DNA from: Scytalidium lignicola | Taxonomy: Eukaryota; Ascomycota; Leotiomycetes | Assembly: GCA_002812745.2 (NCBI GenBank) | Contig: NCSJ02000075.1 | Coordinates: forward strand, 1-64,000 | Length of the DNA: 64,000 nucleotides | Direction: 5' to 3' | Shown: in pieces, positions 12,368 to 23,157 of the stretch | How the letters are laid out: each line of letters begins with the position of its first letter | Numbering within the stretch: the first letter of the stretch is position 1 | The notes under the pieces: generated by a model | What the model was told of the DNA's origin: nothing | Database searches by the model: none | The model's input: only the letters and a program-made list of their open reading frames with translations | Position numbers and translations under genes: made by a program

Positions 12368-12613
12368 TTTAGTCTAAGCTGATCTCTCAAATGAAATCTT
12401 CTTCGATTACGCTAAAGGCTGCACTGTACATCAAAACTATGCATATAGGCTTTTTAACCACTTAATGATCTCTACTTTCTTGTAGAGAATCAAAGGTGAA
12501 TGAAGTGTACGTATTGTAAATTATACAGGTTTTGTCACCGGCTTTTAGTCTTATGCCTATTCGGCCGCTGCTGGCGGTAGGGGGGACTTGGGTTCAGGGT
12601 CGCATCTCTAATA
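12368..12613 (-). pseudogene. fragment of the 3' end of a HET-domain gene
   Basis: About 245 bases align by eye, at roughly three-quarters identity, with the last coding part of the intact HET gene at 32071-33858 (its 32070-32365 portion). Shared short blocks include ATGATCTCT, GAGAATCAA, AATTATACA and ATGCCTATTCG. A stretch equivalent to about 50 bases is missing before the block CGCATCTCT. Stops and indels prevent translation. No trace of the HET domain itself is visible nearby, so only the C-terminal end of a relative was copied or survived. Same strand as the intact gene. Confidence 0.75.
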
Positions 12614-12799
12614 CCTTATCCACACTGCCACAGTAATCATGTGACTAAGCTTAGCGGGCTCTTATGAACGCAAATCCAAAGAGACTCACCGCCTTCTGTT
12701 TCTTCGTTCTGCCGCGAAAGTTCGCAAGCCGAAAGTTTCGGACTCCTCTATCGCACAATTTACCATCCAGTCACTACCTAGAAGTGCTTTCACTACAAG

Positions 12800-14264
12800 A
12801 TGGTATGTCTTAGTTAACGTCCCCTGACTGAGAAGAGGTAGCTAATGCTTCTTCCGCACAAATGTAGAAAGTCAAAGCCTTATCACGCGCTCCCGAATCT
12901 GTTCGCACCGATGGTTTTGCTGGCAAAAATTGCAGAAATCTCGATCCTGCGCTGCATCCCTTCGAGAAAGCTCACGAGTACATTCGAGCCCTCAATACCA
13001 CAAAGCTGTCCTGAGTCTTCGCTGAGCTATTCCTTGCATAGCTCGGTCATGAGCATCAAGACAGCGTATACAAGTTTGCGAAAGACCCTACGTCCCTGGA
13101 GCGATTTGCAAGCGGGTCTGGGGATGGCGTAATCAAAGTCTGGGATATGTCAGATCAAAGCGAGCGATGGAGCGCACAGGCTCATGAAGGCATTATTAAA
13201 GGCATGGCTTGGACAAAAGTCACAAACTGCCCTCTTGCAGCAATGACTAAACTATCAAGTCAGTGATTAAACAGAAAAACTTATGACCCGATCAATTTGA
13301 AAGTATGCTGATGCATCAACAGTCTTTTCTCTCCATATGAGACGTCTAGTGGCTCAAAACCTACACCTTCCGCAACATTTCTCTCGAATGTTGGGGTTAT
13401 CAGCTTATCACATCACCGATCTTCCTCTGCTTTTGCTGCTTCATCCGATGTCATCAGTTTATGACCTTTTGATGCCATCAGCTGGACCAGTAGATGTTCT
13501 CAATCACACGTCTCGTGGTATAATCAACGCTATTGCATTCAATACTGTTGAAACATCGATTCTTGCAAGCTGCGATCTCGACCGCGCTATCTCCCTATAC
13601 GATCTACGAACATTGATCTGGATTTCTCAAGCTATCCTGACCATGTCGGCAAACACAATATTCTGGAATCCAATGGAAGCCTTTAACTTTGCCGTGGGAT
13701 CGGAGGATTTGAGTATCTATGTCTTCGACATGCGTAACCTTTCACGAAGTCTTAACATATTGAAAGACCATATTTCGGCCGTTACAGACGTTGATTTTAG
13801 CCCAACTGGGGAGGAATTGGTGTCTGCAAGCTATGATAGGACGATCAGGTTATGGAAAAGGAGTGAAGGTCACAGTCGCGATGTCTATCATACGAAGCGA
13901 ATGCAACGTGTTTTCTGCGCTACTTTCTCTTCCGGCTCTAAGTACGTGGTCTTCGGTAGTGACGATGGGAATATATGATTTGTGGCGTGCGAATGCCTCT
14001 GAAAGGTCGGGAGTAATCTCTACACGGCAACGGCAGAAGTTAGAATATAATGCTACACTGGTGGAACGATACAAGCACATGGCCGAAATACGAAGGATTC
14101 ATAGACATCGACATATACCAAAACAGATCAAGCGGGCTAGCGAAATCAGAGGGGAAGAAGTCAAGGCTCTCAATCAGCGGGAGGAGAATAGAATAAAGCA
14201 TTCGCATGCACCAGCTAAACGTTCGAGCGCAAGGGAGAAGATGGTTCTAGAGACTGTACAATAA
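12800..14264 (+). pseudogene. SOF1: SOF1/DCAF13-like WD40 protein, broken copy
   Basis: ATG 12800 is followed at once by an intron (12803-12867), giving the SOF1 start KVKALSRAPES and then NLDPALHPFEKAHEY. WD-type repeats are readable, for example GDGVIKVWDMS, DVDFSPTGEELVSASYDRTIRLW and YHTKRMQRVFCATFS. The tail has the family's basic region ERSGVISTRQRQKLEYN and RHIPKQIKRASEIRG. SOF1 acts with the U3 snoRNP in 18S rRNA processing and is essential in yeast. This copy has at least two stops (near 13008 and 13039), a scrambled stretch at about 13245-13340 and a frameshift near 13972. Unless an intact copy exists elsewhere the cell could not make the protein, so this is most likely a decaying duplicate. 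Confidence 0.85.
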
Positions 14265-15326
14265 TACAAGCATTCAATCTCAGTGTCACAGTGTTGGACT
14301 GGCAAATTCTCTCCATGGGCATAATATGGATAGAATTTCGAATTGACGGTAAGTTTTCAAACCAAACCTATTGACTTGCCCGTTCAGCATACCAGACGCT
14401 CTCACTAATTATGCCAGATGTCCATCTCCAGTAAACTCACACGAATACGTGCGTGATATCAGGTATTACTGCAGTATCAGGCTGAATAAAACCACCATCC
14501 GCACTTTATACATACCTAAAATGCCCTCGAGACTGAACACTTGTACGCGGTGAGGGCTACAACGAACCTACGGTATTCCGAGGATATGCTGTAGAGCTAA
14601 GACTAAGTCAACGAGATTACAATGATTTACGATTACCTTAACGCTTCAAAACATCGTCACAAGGAAGACAGATCTTACAATTGAAATGTAACTTTTAAGG
14701 TAGTTAACTATATGTGTACGCATAAACATTATGATATAGAATAATTACTTCAACTTGACTCTATACATTACTCAGACTTTATGATACTGACGACTGATAA
14801 TATACTTGATAGTAAGATTATTATTTAATTGGAGAAATTTGATATTAAACGTGTAGTTAAAATATTAATTAAGTAGCAAATCCTTAACTAGTTAAAAGTT
14901 GCAAACTGATTTCTAAAGTTATACAACAATACTACATGATTACAAGGTTAAAGTCTTGAGGTTATTAAAAGAGAAGTCTTTTTGCTTTTTGTAGCTTTTA
15001 AATTTCTTTTGAAGATAATACATTTGATATAAGTCTTATAAGCTTATCTGCTTAACATGGCCTCATACCCTTCCGAAGGTAGACCATCATATCTATTATA
15101 ATCCCAAATATCATTACAATCATCACGCACTTAGAAGATTATCAGAATCCGTTATTTTGCCGCTCAGGTCCAAAGACAAGAATAGAAAACAATTATATTG
15201 GCATTTCAATGTCGAACAATCTGTCTCAAAGCTTGAAGATTGGCTTCAATGCATAAATTCTTATTAATTTCATTACTAGCAAGTATAGTTTGAATTTATT
15301 TGCTTAGCTTTTGGTATTCTTAGGGG
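14265..15326. other. AT-rich intergenic region
   Basis: No convincing coding sequence, RNA gene or repeat is recognised. Base composition becomes strongly AT-rich from about 14700 onward. Confidence 0.5.
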
Positions 15327-15369
15327 TTACATTACTAGAGTAATAGATATAATATAGGGTCGATNAAAA

Positions 15370-15602
15370 AGGCTCGAAGATCCGTCACAATTCCGAAAAT
15401 TAATATCAATATCTCTTAACGGCTCTGCACAAGTATAATCAGCCAGTATCCGAGCTAGGTCATTATTTGAAGAGAAAGGGTCTTCAAGGGATGCACTATT
15501 TACTAAGAAATGGAGATTGCTATTAGTATTTGGGTTGAAAGGATTATTATCGAAGAAGAAAGGTTGGCCGAACTGCTGAGATAAAACGTCCATGTTACCT
15601 TG
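15370..15602 (-). pseudogene. possible C-terminal remnant of a fungal transcription factor
   Basis: A minus-strand frame starting at the Met codon at about 15591 reads as an Asn/Pro/Phe-rich peptide (MDVLSQQFGQPFFFDNNPFNP, followed by a DPFSSNNDLARIL segment). The composition and the short acidic-hydrophobic end resemble tails of Zn2Cys6 regulators, but no DNA-binding or middle domain is present nearby. The frame runs into an N at 15365. It could equally be a chance frame. Confidence 0.25.
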
Positions 15603-16143
15603 AGCTGCTTTGTAAATGTACCAGTAGAATAGATGGTGCAATACTGCGACGATATTAGATGTACGTATAACGTATTGACCACCAACCGGGGTGGAAGGTC
15701 AAGACGTTATCTCACAACTAAAAAGCTTGTAATTTACACAAGTCAGTACATAGCGCAAGCCTAAGCGGGGTCCCCTAGTTAAGCTTCCAACTGGCCCCTC
15801 TCAGGTCCACAGAAAGCTGACACGTACTATAGACATATTACAAATACTCCTAACTGCACTTGTTTGTTGTTGTTGAACTTGACCAAGAGCTGACTGAGCT
15901 CCCGCATCTGTCTGACAAACACAAATAAGAAATGCTATCCGTAAGTGTCTATTAGAGCTCCGGACGTATATCCACATCGGTGTACACTGGAGCGTTGATT
16001 TTTTAGCATTGATAATTCTAAGTATAAAAGTAACCGATCAAGGTAGGTTCATAGCTTTGAAAAGAATACGTTCTTTCTCGACTTAGGGTTTCCATCATTG
16101 GCAACAACAAGACAAACCCCAAAGAATATCCCTCTCAAATGAA

Positions 16144-16602
16144 ATGGCACCAACAAGGGCCCAGCTCCTTGCCACCGCCCACCGCTTCTTGGAGGGTTAT
16201 AACACTTGGACCATAAAAGCCATCCTCTCGATACGCAGTCCAAACTGTATACATCACGTTCCGCCCAAGTCATTCAGTGGCAGCGCTTCTTATAATAACA
16301 CTGAGTTTGCTGCGTTCCTTAAGAATGTAATACCTTTATTTCATAATATGAGAAGTGAGGCCGTTGGTGGTGAAGAGGGGAAAAGTTTTATCGTCGATGT
16401 GGACCGCTGGAAGGTGGTGATGCATTTGAGGGGTTACGCCGATTCGGATATCGGGCCTTATGAAAATGAGTATATATTTATGCTAAGGATGACAGAAAGT
16501 GGTGATTTAGTTGAGGAGATTGTGGAGTTCTTGGATAGTGGGTATGCTGAAGCCTTTTTTGGGAAGTTGCAAAGCAGGAACGAGAACATGGCGAAGGACT
16601 GA
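16144..16602 (+). CDS. SnoaL-like (NTF2-fold) protein
   Basis: Single exon, 152 residues, ATG in a good context (AAATGGCA). The pattern is that of small fungal SnoaL-like proteins: an N-terminal helix with AHRFLEGYNTWT, a RSPNCIHHVPP strand, then FAAFLKNVIPLF, VDRWKVVMHLRG and a final strand plus helix with EEIVEFLDSGYAEAFF. These proteins form a cone-shaped barrel that binds small hydrophobic molecules. Some act in polyketide pathways, but most have no known reaction. No signal peptide. The next gene (ABM-type) is also a small alpha/beta-barrel protein, and a regulator and transporter follow, so a small metabolic group is possible. Confidence 0.7.
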   Translation: MAPTRAQLLATAHRFLEGYNTWTIKAILSIRSPNCIHHVPPKSFSGSASYNNTEFAAFLKNVIPLFHNMRSEAVGGEEGKSFIVDVDRWKVVMHLRGYADSDIGPYENEYIFMLRMTESGDLVEEIVEFLDSGYAEAFFGKLQSRNENMAKD

Positions 16603-17280
16603 ATAACAAAAAAATGGTATTTGTTTTAGTCAGATATGCAAAGCCTATAATCATTCTATTTTCCTTGTATCCATGCTTTAAACCTTAATCTATAGGACTA
16701 GAGTATTTGTCCTCGTGGACTTACTGTCTCGTATATCAGTCCTTAGCTTCTCACTATCTACATCGATGACGGAGGAAGTGTGTTCCGGTGGGGTTTTGCC
16801 ACCCAGTATAATTTGTTCTGGTACCGTTTTATCACCGTAACCAATTTATCATAGAGCTGAGTCGCCAACAAGATGTGTAATACCAAAGAATCTCAAATTT
16901 ACGAGTCGTAGAGCTACAAGGATTAATTACTGTACAGTACATACCTCCGTAGTATTCTCAACAAAAGATCTACTCTCTAATGCTCACTGTACGTCGTTAG
17001 ATTTTCTTCTTATGAAGTTATCATGTTATCACGGTATCTCGCACCCCTCTTTCCTGCCATATATCATGTTATGACCAACCATGCCGTAACACTTACCAAA
17101 CATTTAATAATTGAAAATTGACGTGATACTGCATGTCGGGGGATTGAAAGCCTACCTCGGTTCGAGGTAAAGGTTCGTCTAGAAATACTTAAAACTAGCA
17201 AAGTCTCGGCGAGAGATAGCCTCCATCACAAGCTATAATATAGACCATTGTAGCAGCTTCGACTTGCTTACAAATCCAAA

Positions 17281-18097
17281 ATGCCTACGACAACAGAGGT
17301 CGTGATCTTGAAGTTTCAACGCAATGTAAATATTGAAGATAGCTCTACTAAGCATGGGCAGGCTCGGCAGGACACGCTGAAGACGGTAGCCGCTCAGCCT
17401 GGCTATCAACGCTCGTTTTGGACTGTTGTGTTTGGAGATGGCACTACGGTATGGTGGCTGATTGGTATAGATTGCAGATACTATATGGATTTAATATTTC
17501 TTTCTTTCTTTCTTTCATGTACTTTCAGCTTTGGCTTGTGTATTTCGTCCTGTCTTAGGTCAATTCGTGTTCGCATGCCACTTTGGTGATGGGCTAATCC
17601 GTACCGCAGATTGGGACAGCTACGACGCTCACAAAGCGTTCATGGATTCGAAGGCGTACAAGCCCTTCCAAGAGCGCGCAGCGATCTTCCTGGACTTAAC
17701 CACCCCGCCGAAGCCGTTCCACGTCAACTTCTGGACCCCGCCCTCGGAAGTCCTTAAGACCGGGCCTGTTGTCGAGCTCGTCACCTTCTACTTCCCCTTC
17801 GACTCCGATAACGCCAAGATTGAGGAAATGCAGAAGAAGGCCATCGAGGGATTTAGGAAGGCAGGCGGAGGGCCACATGCCATGGCCGGAGGCTTGGTGA
17901 TCGAGAACGAGCTCGAGATTCCGTCGAAGCCTCGACACAAGACGAAGGCCGTCACTGCACTGCTCGCGTAGGATGATCCACAACATCATGACCGGTTCAA
18001 GGTAGAGAGCCAGTCATACGAGGAGGATAGTGGCAAGTTGAGAGCCAGTATGTTTGACTTCTATTGGGGCTACGGCAAATGGGTGCCTGGTCCTTGA
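17281..18097 (+). pseudogene. ABM-type dimeric alpha/beta-barrel protein with a premature stop
   Basis: Exon 1 is 17281-17464 and exon 2 starts at 17610. The splice rejoins the conserved stretch VWWLI-DWDSYDAHKAFM. The protein has two ferredoxin-like halves typical of fungal stress-responsive/ABM barrel proteins, the second with VVELVTFYFPFDSD and AGGLVIENELE. TAG at 17969-17971 falls where relatives have Trp (ALLA-stop-DDPQ). Beyond it the same frame stays open for 41 more codons, ending WGYGKWVPGP, TGA 18095-18097. One TGG-to-TAG change therefore removes the last 42 residues. The change is C-to-T at CpA on the other strand, the RIP signature, though a sequence error or stop readthrough is possible. 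Function otherwise unknown. Confidence 0.75.
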
Positions 18098-18243
18098 GGT
18101 AAGAAAATATTCATATGGAAAGGTAAACCGTCGAAGACTATATACTCTTTTCGACACGGGAATCAGGAGTATATGGGTATATCTGGAAGCGGCTTAGCAA
18201 ACATTAATAGATTTAGATTGCTTTCATTTTACCTACAATCCTT

Positions 18244-18266
18244 CTCTCTCTCTGTCTCTCTCTTAA
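18244..18266 (+). repeat. short TC-rich simple repeat
   Basis: A run of CT dinucleotides (CTCTCTCTCTG then CTCTCTCTC) in the spacer between the ABM-type gene and the HET relic. Confidence 0.8.
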
Positions 18267-18424
18267 AGTGATATGTCCTGCACACCCACTGGACCTACCG
18301 CGCCTTGTTTTATGCTCCTGTTGGTGCCCTGGGGTTTTAACCCCTTAGAGTCCAGCCAGCCAAGAATCAAAGGATTTCCACTTGGGTGGAGAATGCAGGT
18401 CCTCCGTAATAGTGATCGAAGCTA

Positions 18425-19341
18425 TTATTCCTCGCCAATCTCCAAATTATATCTCCGTCGCGCTCCTGTCAGAACATTTGGAGCAGAACTTGGCGCATGC
18501 CCGCTCACAGATCTTAACAATCGTCCCGTCACAGGGTCTTGCCAATCCGCGTTTGTCACACGAGTGCTGAGCGTCCATCTGGCAAAAGCACAGAAATTGG
18601 AAGCTGCAGCGAAAAGAGTGAATGGTAATCTGTTTGAGCCACACAGTATTGTGAGACTACGAGTGAGACTGATTTCCTGCACAATCCACACCCGAGTCCA
18701 ATAGTAGCGCTTGGAAAAGGGGATTATCGCCGGATAGAAAAGGCCCAACGCTTCTACCGCAAGTGCATTAAGGGAGACCTTGATCCTGCACTGCATACCC
18801 GCTCATCTCCACCAGGGTCAAACCATTTTTCCATATCAGTAGCGCGGAAGTCTTGCATCCCTGCTTCGATAGCTTTCTTTCCAATGCTTTCAAATTTCTC
18901 CATTGCGTTATCACTATCATCCTTTGCTAGTCTGACCCAAACTAAAACCTCAGCAGCCTTGTGATATATCTCGCACATCATCTGAACATGGTGGGATTTT
19001 TCGGTGTCGTTAGTTTGGTAAATACAAATAGCGTCAATACAAATAGTTACAGGTCGGTGCAATTGTTGGATATATCGGAGTGCAGCATCGAGGTTCTCCC
19101 GAACCATGATCGTTTGGCTATCCACCTGAATGGTGGTAGAAGGTGTCTCATTGACCCAGGTATAAGATAGAGTCTCTAATATACCTTGAATACGATTGCC
19201 GTTGCTAGATATATCATCACCGCCATTTCCGTGGAGATTCTTCGACTTCATGGTTAATGAGTGGCTCTCTCGTGCAAGAAGGGTGAAAAGACTAATCTCA
19301 CGCTTTTGAGGATTAAGACTGCCGTATTGAATGAAGGTCAT
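18425..19341 (-). pseudogene. truncated and frameshifted HET-domain gene
   Basis: From ATG 19341 the minus strand encodes the front of a heterokaryon-incompatibility domain: LSYTWVNET (block 1), CIDAICIYQTND (block 2), then VQMMCEIYHKAAEVLVWV. Near 18790 the frame changes. The other frame continues with YYWTRVWIVQEISLTRS and LTILCG, the third HET block. A stop at 18425 ends the protein at about 300 residues, while HET proteins are normally 500-800, so both a frameshift and loss of the C-terminal part are evident. It starts 40 bp after the regulator gene's stop on the same strand. HET proteins trigger cell death on non-self recognition; this one should be inactive. Confidence 0.8.
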
Positions 19342-19381
19342 ATTACTACACTTCTATTATTTACGGTCAAGAAGTAGATCC

Positions 19382-21519
19382 TTAATCTATTGGCAGCGAT
19401 AGCCAAGACTCAGAGATATCAAAAGTCCATTCATTATCCTGAGGGGTATCCTGAGAAGCCAGTGCTAAAGCCGAATCACACTCCTCTGTGCGATGTTTGG
19501 GATCTACATCAAGTAAGAGAATCTTGTTAAAAGAAAGTTCAATGCAAGCATCTGGTAAGCCACTCTTTTCAATCGTAGTGAAATAGCCTCCATTAATCTG
19601 TGGCTCATACAACTTCTTTGTATGTTGGAGGATCCGTCTGAAGTGCCAGAAGAAGTCAACTTGCTCCTGTCCATTCTCGGCAAAAGTGATAAGCGTTCCT
19701 AACCGTTCTATCAATGCTACCATGTAGTGATTGAACTTAGCAGCTTTTCTGAAATATGCAGCGTCTAAATCAGCTGCCCAGACACCTGATGTAAATTTTC
19801 CGAGGATTGAGATCGCGTAGACCAGTTGCGACTCTTCTACAATTGTCTGTCGACGTAATTCCTCAACAGGGAGCACAAGGTATTCATCCAAATATTTCTT
19901 CACTGAGTCAATAGAGTGCTGAAGTGTCTCACTCCGTTGGATGGATGAGTTCCAGTCATGATTGCCTATCGCATCTGATGCTGTTGTGCGTGTTTGAGGC
20001 GTATAGAAGCCTATCTCGTTGATGTAAATTTGTGCATTGAGTTGTGCCATCTTAAGCGCAGCTATTTGGTTGATTAGCTGAAAATATTGTGTGTATCCTA
20101 GGTATCAATACAGCTTACCGCTAGTCCATATATCAGTTGAAAACGATGTTTCTAACTGCTTGAGCTGATTGTGGAACATCTTAACTAACACACTAATTCG
20201 AGTGGAATCCAAGAATGGAAGTTGTTGATAATTATCGTAATCAAAAATATGGTTAATCTCTTCTTTTAACCGTTGCAAACCGATAAAGGACCGCAGGAGG
20301 TGATCAGAGGGTGCTTCTTTTGTCTCGGCGAGCATTCGACAACATCTGTCAACATAATCCGTATATTGGAGATTGTTGCGCTTCTTAAATATAAGTGATA
20401 AACTGAGGTGTGTTGTTAGTTGTTAGATTGTTGGAAAGAAGAATACTAGTCCTACCAAGAAGAGATGTAGTATGTGCCTAAGAATGTTCTTCTAGCTTCA
20501 ATTGATGAATGATAAGTATGAGGGCTAATTTGTTTGTCTCCACCGCTGTGGATTGAAACTAAACCATCTCCCATAATTTCAAGATCTTCAGCCATGGCTA
20601 TGGCAAGTTTATAAAGCTGATATAATTGCTGACGTTCAGGATCAAAGTAATAATGATACCTATACTAAAAGTTAGTAATAGTATAATAGTAGATAATCTA
20701 TTCTGAGACTTACCAACATAGGTAAACCAATAATCCTTGGAGCAAGTCCAGGCTCTTTTCACCATTAACGATTACTTTAGTACCTAGTGTCTGGCGTAGC
20801 TCGATCTCTAGACGTCTTTGGTGTGGTGAGTTTGACTTGGCAGATACCGTGAGAATGGAGAGCAAAAGGAATGGCTTATATTGTCGTAGTGAGTAGAGTG
20901 TATCATGAGGATGAATAACCACAAATGGGAAATAAGAAGCATGGGTACGGTAAATTTGCAAATATTTTCCCGCCACATCGAGACTGATGATCTTTTTATC
21001 GATGGCATCTGGTGAATTTTCTAATTGCGAGCATATTGACGTTAATTCGACTATATCCTCAAATTCACGATGCTGCTGTTGTGAAACGGCTGATATGGTT
21101 TCCAGATTAGAGGTTTGTTGCATTTGCGACTGAACTTCGAGTGGGTTGAGCTTTTCTCCAGGAGGAATAAGGCTGGAGGATGAGAGCAGAGAGAAAATGG
21201 TTTCAACCCTTTTTTCCATTTCTTCAACCCGGCTACATTATATTAATTAGTATATTATCTAAATACCGGGGCTTCTCAACGCACGCTCTTGAAGTCTTGG
21301 AAATTTTGGGTCGTGCTCGGGCTTCTAGAAAGACACACTCCCTGTGAGATAGGACACATCTAGAAGAAAAGTAAGCTATGAATCTCTTAACTACCAGCCA
21401 TTTATTGGAGTATACCTTTGACATCGTCGTGGGTCTTGATTGCTCAGGAAGCATCGCGTTCTCGATGTGCGACAAGCTTCACAGGATCGTCGTAGCTTTG
21501 ATGTTGACTGCTTGTTCAT
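19382..21519 (-). CDS. Zn2Cys6 fungal-specific transcription factor
   Basis: Six exons: 21519-21416, 21359-21285, 21232-20714, 20659-20456, 20402-20119, 20061-19382; exactly 622 codons, 621 residues. Exons 1 and 2 together encode the Zn2Cys6 binuclear cluster: SCEACRTSRTRC, then CQRC split by the intron, then HREC. A short coiled segment RVEEMEKRVETIFSLL follows. The middle region LDLLQGLLVYLCWYHYYFDPE and the MAEDLEI helix are typical of fungal regulators. The donor of intron 2 is uncertain (GTGCGT at 21284, or GTATTT 18 nt further on, same frame). The gene lies beside the MFS transporter and DUF7053 genes, which read away from it; it might regulate them (inference). No break is seen. Confidence 0.88.
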
Positions 21520-22093
21520 CTTTCTTAAGAATCGGTGATGGCCTGGACAATCTATTGGAACAAAAATCCCTGAATTAAGGCTCGCAGGTGGGATACAACG
21601 TCAACGAAAGCCCAATGGGGTTTAAGCTACACACAGTCGGTATGCTTTGCAACACGAACGCTGCTGGGGTGGATCGAGACAAACACAAACACGGATATTC
21701 GGAAGAGCTAGTTTGGTGATGAAGGAGGGTGAATAAAGAAAAGAGAATTTTCGATAGTCTCTGAAAAGGTAAACCTGATGAGTCTGCAAGGGGAGAATTG
21801 AATATTGCAAGCGACTAAGGGTGAGACGATGTGATGTGCGGTCTAGGAAAGTTTATGATTCCGTAACTCCGATCCTTGTGTTGAGTAATGACACTAACGC
21901 TCTTTCATGTCGTGCAGGCTCCATTAACTAGTGACAAATTAAGCATGGCGGATGCTGTTCGGCACCAGAGATCTATCAAGTCCGGTAATTAATCAAAACG
22001 AACCAAGGAGCTTTATCTATAAATTATGAGCTTGCCGCATCGTTGTTTACTTCATAATATATTGCCACTTCATGTCCAAAATACAAACCCAAT
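21520..22093. other. intergenic between two divergent genes
   Basis: This is the shared upstream region of the Zn2Cys6 gene (leftward) and the DUF7053 gene (rightward). No coding frame is supported and I see no clear paired CGG site. Confidence 0.5.
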
Positions 22094-22606
22094 ATGCCTG
22101 AAAGTCATCAATACCTCATCTCACGACCTCTTCCTCCTGCCATTTTAACTTCAAGGGTAATATCTCTGTTACATGAGCACTCCAATATCATTACGTTGAG
22201 CCCGCTGGTCATTGAATATCACGTCTTGCCTGCAAAAGAACTAGCCTCCGAGGGCTCAACATCATACTCTATCACTGACCGTATCGAGTACTTGCCTTTC
22301 GGACTCTATACCGGGAGTGTGACGGTCATTGCAGAGTTCACCAATCAAAATGATGGCGTGACAACGGTAAGGCAAGCACCCCTTGGCTTTACCATTAAAG
22401 AACGCTGGGCAACCCAAGAAATTTCGGCTGGTGGTGAGGAGAACATATCTACGAGAGAATTGGTTCTGGATGTGACCTTAGAAGCTGGAAAGTTAGTCTT
22501 GCCCCTTTTTAGGAATATGATGGAGAAGAATCATGAAGGGTATATGAATGGAATGATGAGGCTGTTGTGTGAAGATACGAAGGAAAATCGAGAAGCACTG
22601 GTGTAG
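22094..22606 (+). CDS. DUF7053 domain protein
   Basis: Single exon, 170 residues, ATG in context ATATGCC. The protein fits the fungal DUF7053 pattern: RPLPPAILTSRVISLLHEHSN at the N-terminus, a TLSPLVIEYHVLP segment, YSITDRIEYLPFGLYTGSV, and an APLGFTIKERW strand. The C-terminal helix contains LVLPLFRNMMEKNHEGYM. The fold is thought to be a START-like lipid-binding barrel, but no activity is established. No signal peptide or membrane segment. It lies between the divergent regulator and the MFS transporter. Confidence 0.65.
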   Translation: MPESHQYLISRPLPPAILTSRVISLLHEHSNIITLSPLVIEYHVLPAKELASEGSTSYSITDRIEYLPFGLYTGSVTVIAEFTNQNDGVTTVRQAPLGFTIKERWATQEISAGGEENISTRELVLDVTLEAGKLVLPLFRNMMEKNHEGYMNGMMRLLCEDTKENREALV

Positions 22607-23157
22607 ATAGGTGGTTTATTTGCATGGGGTTATATAAATGGAACTTGAATTCAGAGTCAGACAAACCCGGTACTTAATAATAATATTATTCTTTAACCAT
22701 TATTTATAGTCTAATGCAATGTAATTGATAGCAATGTCTACGACTACAGTCATATTATGTATTAGAACTACCAATCCATGTATATGAAATGCTAGATTCC
22801 TTGAACACGCTGCGACAGTAGCTTCTTTCAATATTATTCATGGACCAGGGGCGGATATTGTGTGGCAAAGCGTTCTGATGAATTATAGCCCATGAAACAA
22901 ATACGCGTATCCTTGCAATTCATTCATTCAGCACGGAAGACAAACTTACCCGTAGATGCGCTCCGTATCTCAGTCCGCACCCCGAGCTCGAAGCGACACT
23001 GGTTCCGTAACTCCTTAGAATTAGATGCAAATGAACCTCCGAAACAAGTCTTTATTTAACGACCAAATATCTCTGTAATTTTCGGAGATTCCAAAATATC
23101 ATTCAAGTACAACATATTTACAATTCCTTCAATCTACCTGCCGGCCACTCCTTTACC
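22607..23157. other. intergenic, MFS promoter side
   Basis: AT-rich; no gene is recognised. It should contain the promoter of the transporter. Confidence 0.5.

Noticed and set aside
21233..21266. A 34-nt intron in the first Zn2Cys6 gene
   Set aside because: Shorter than fungal introns normally are; an upstream GTGCGT donor in the same frame gives 52 nt.
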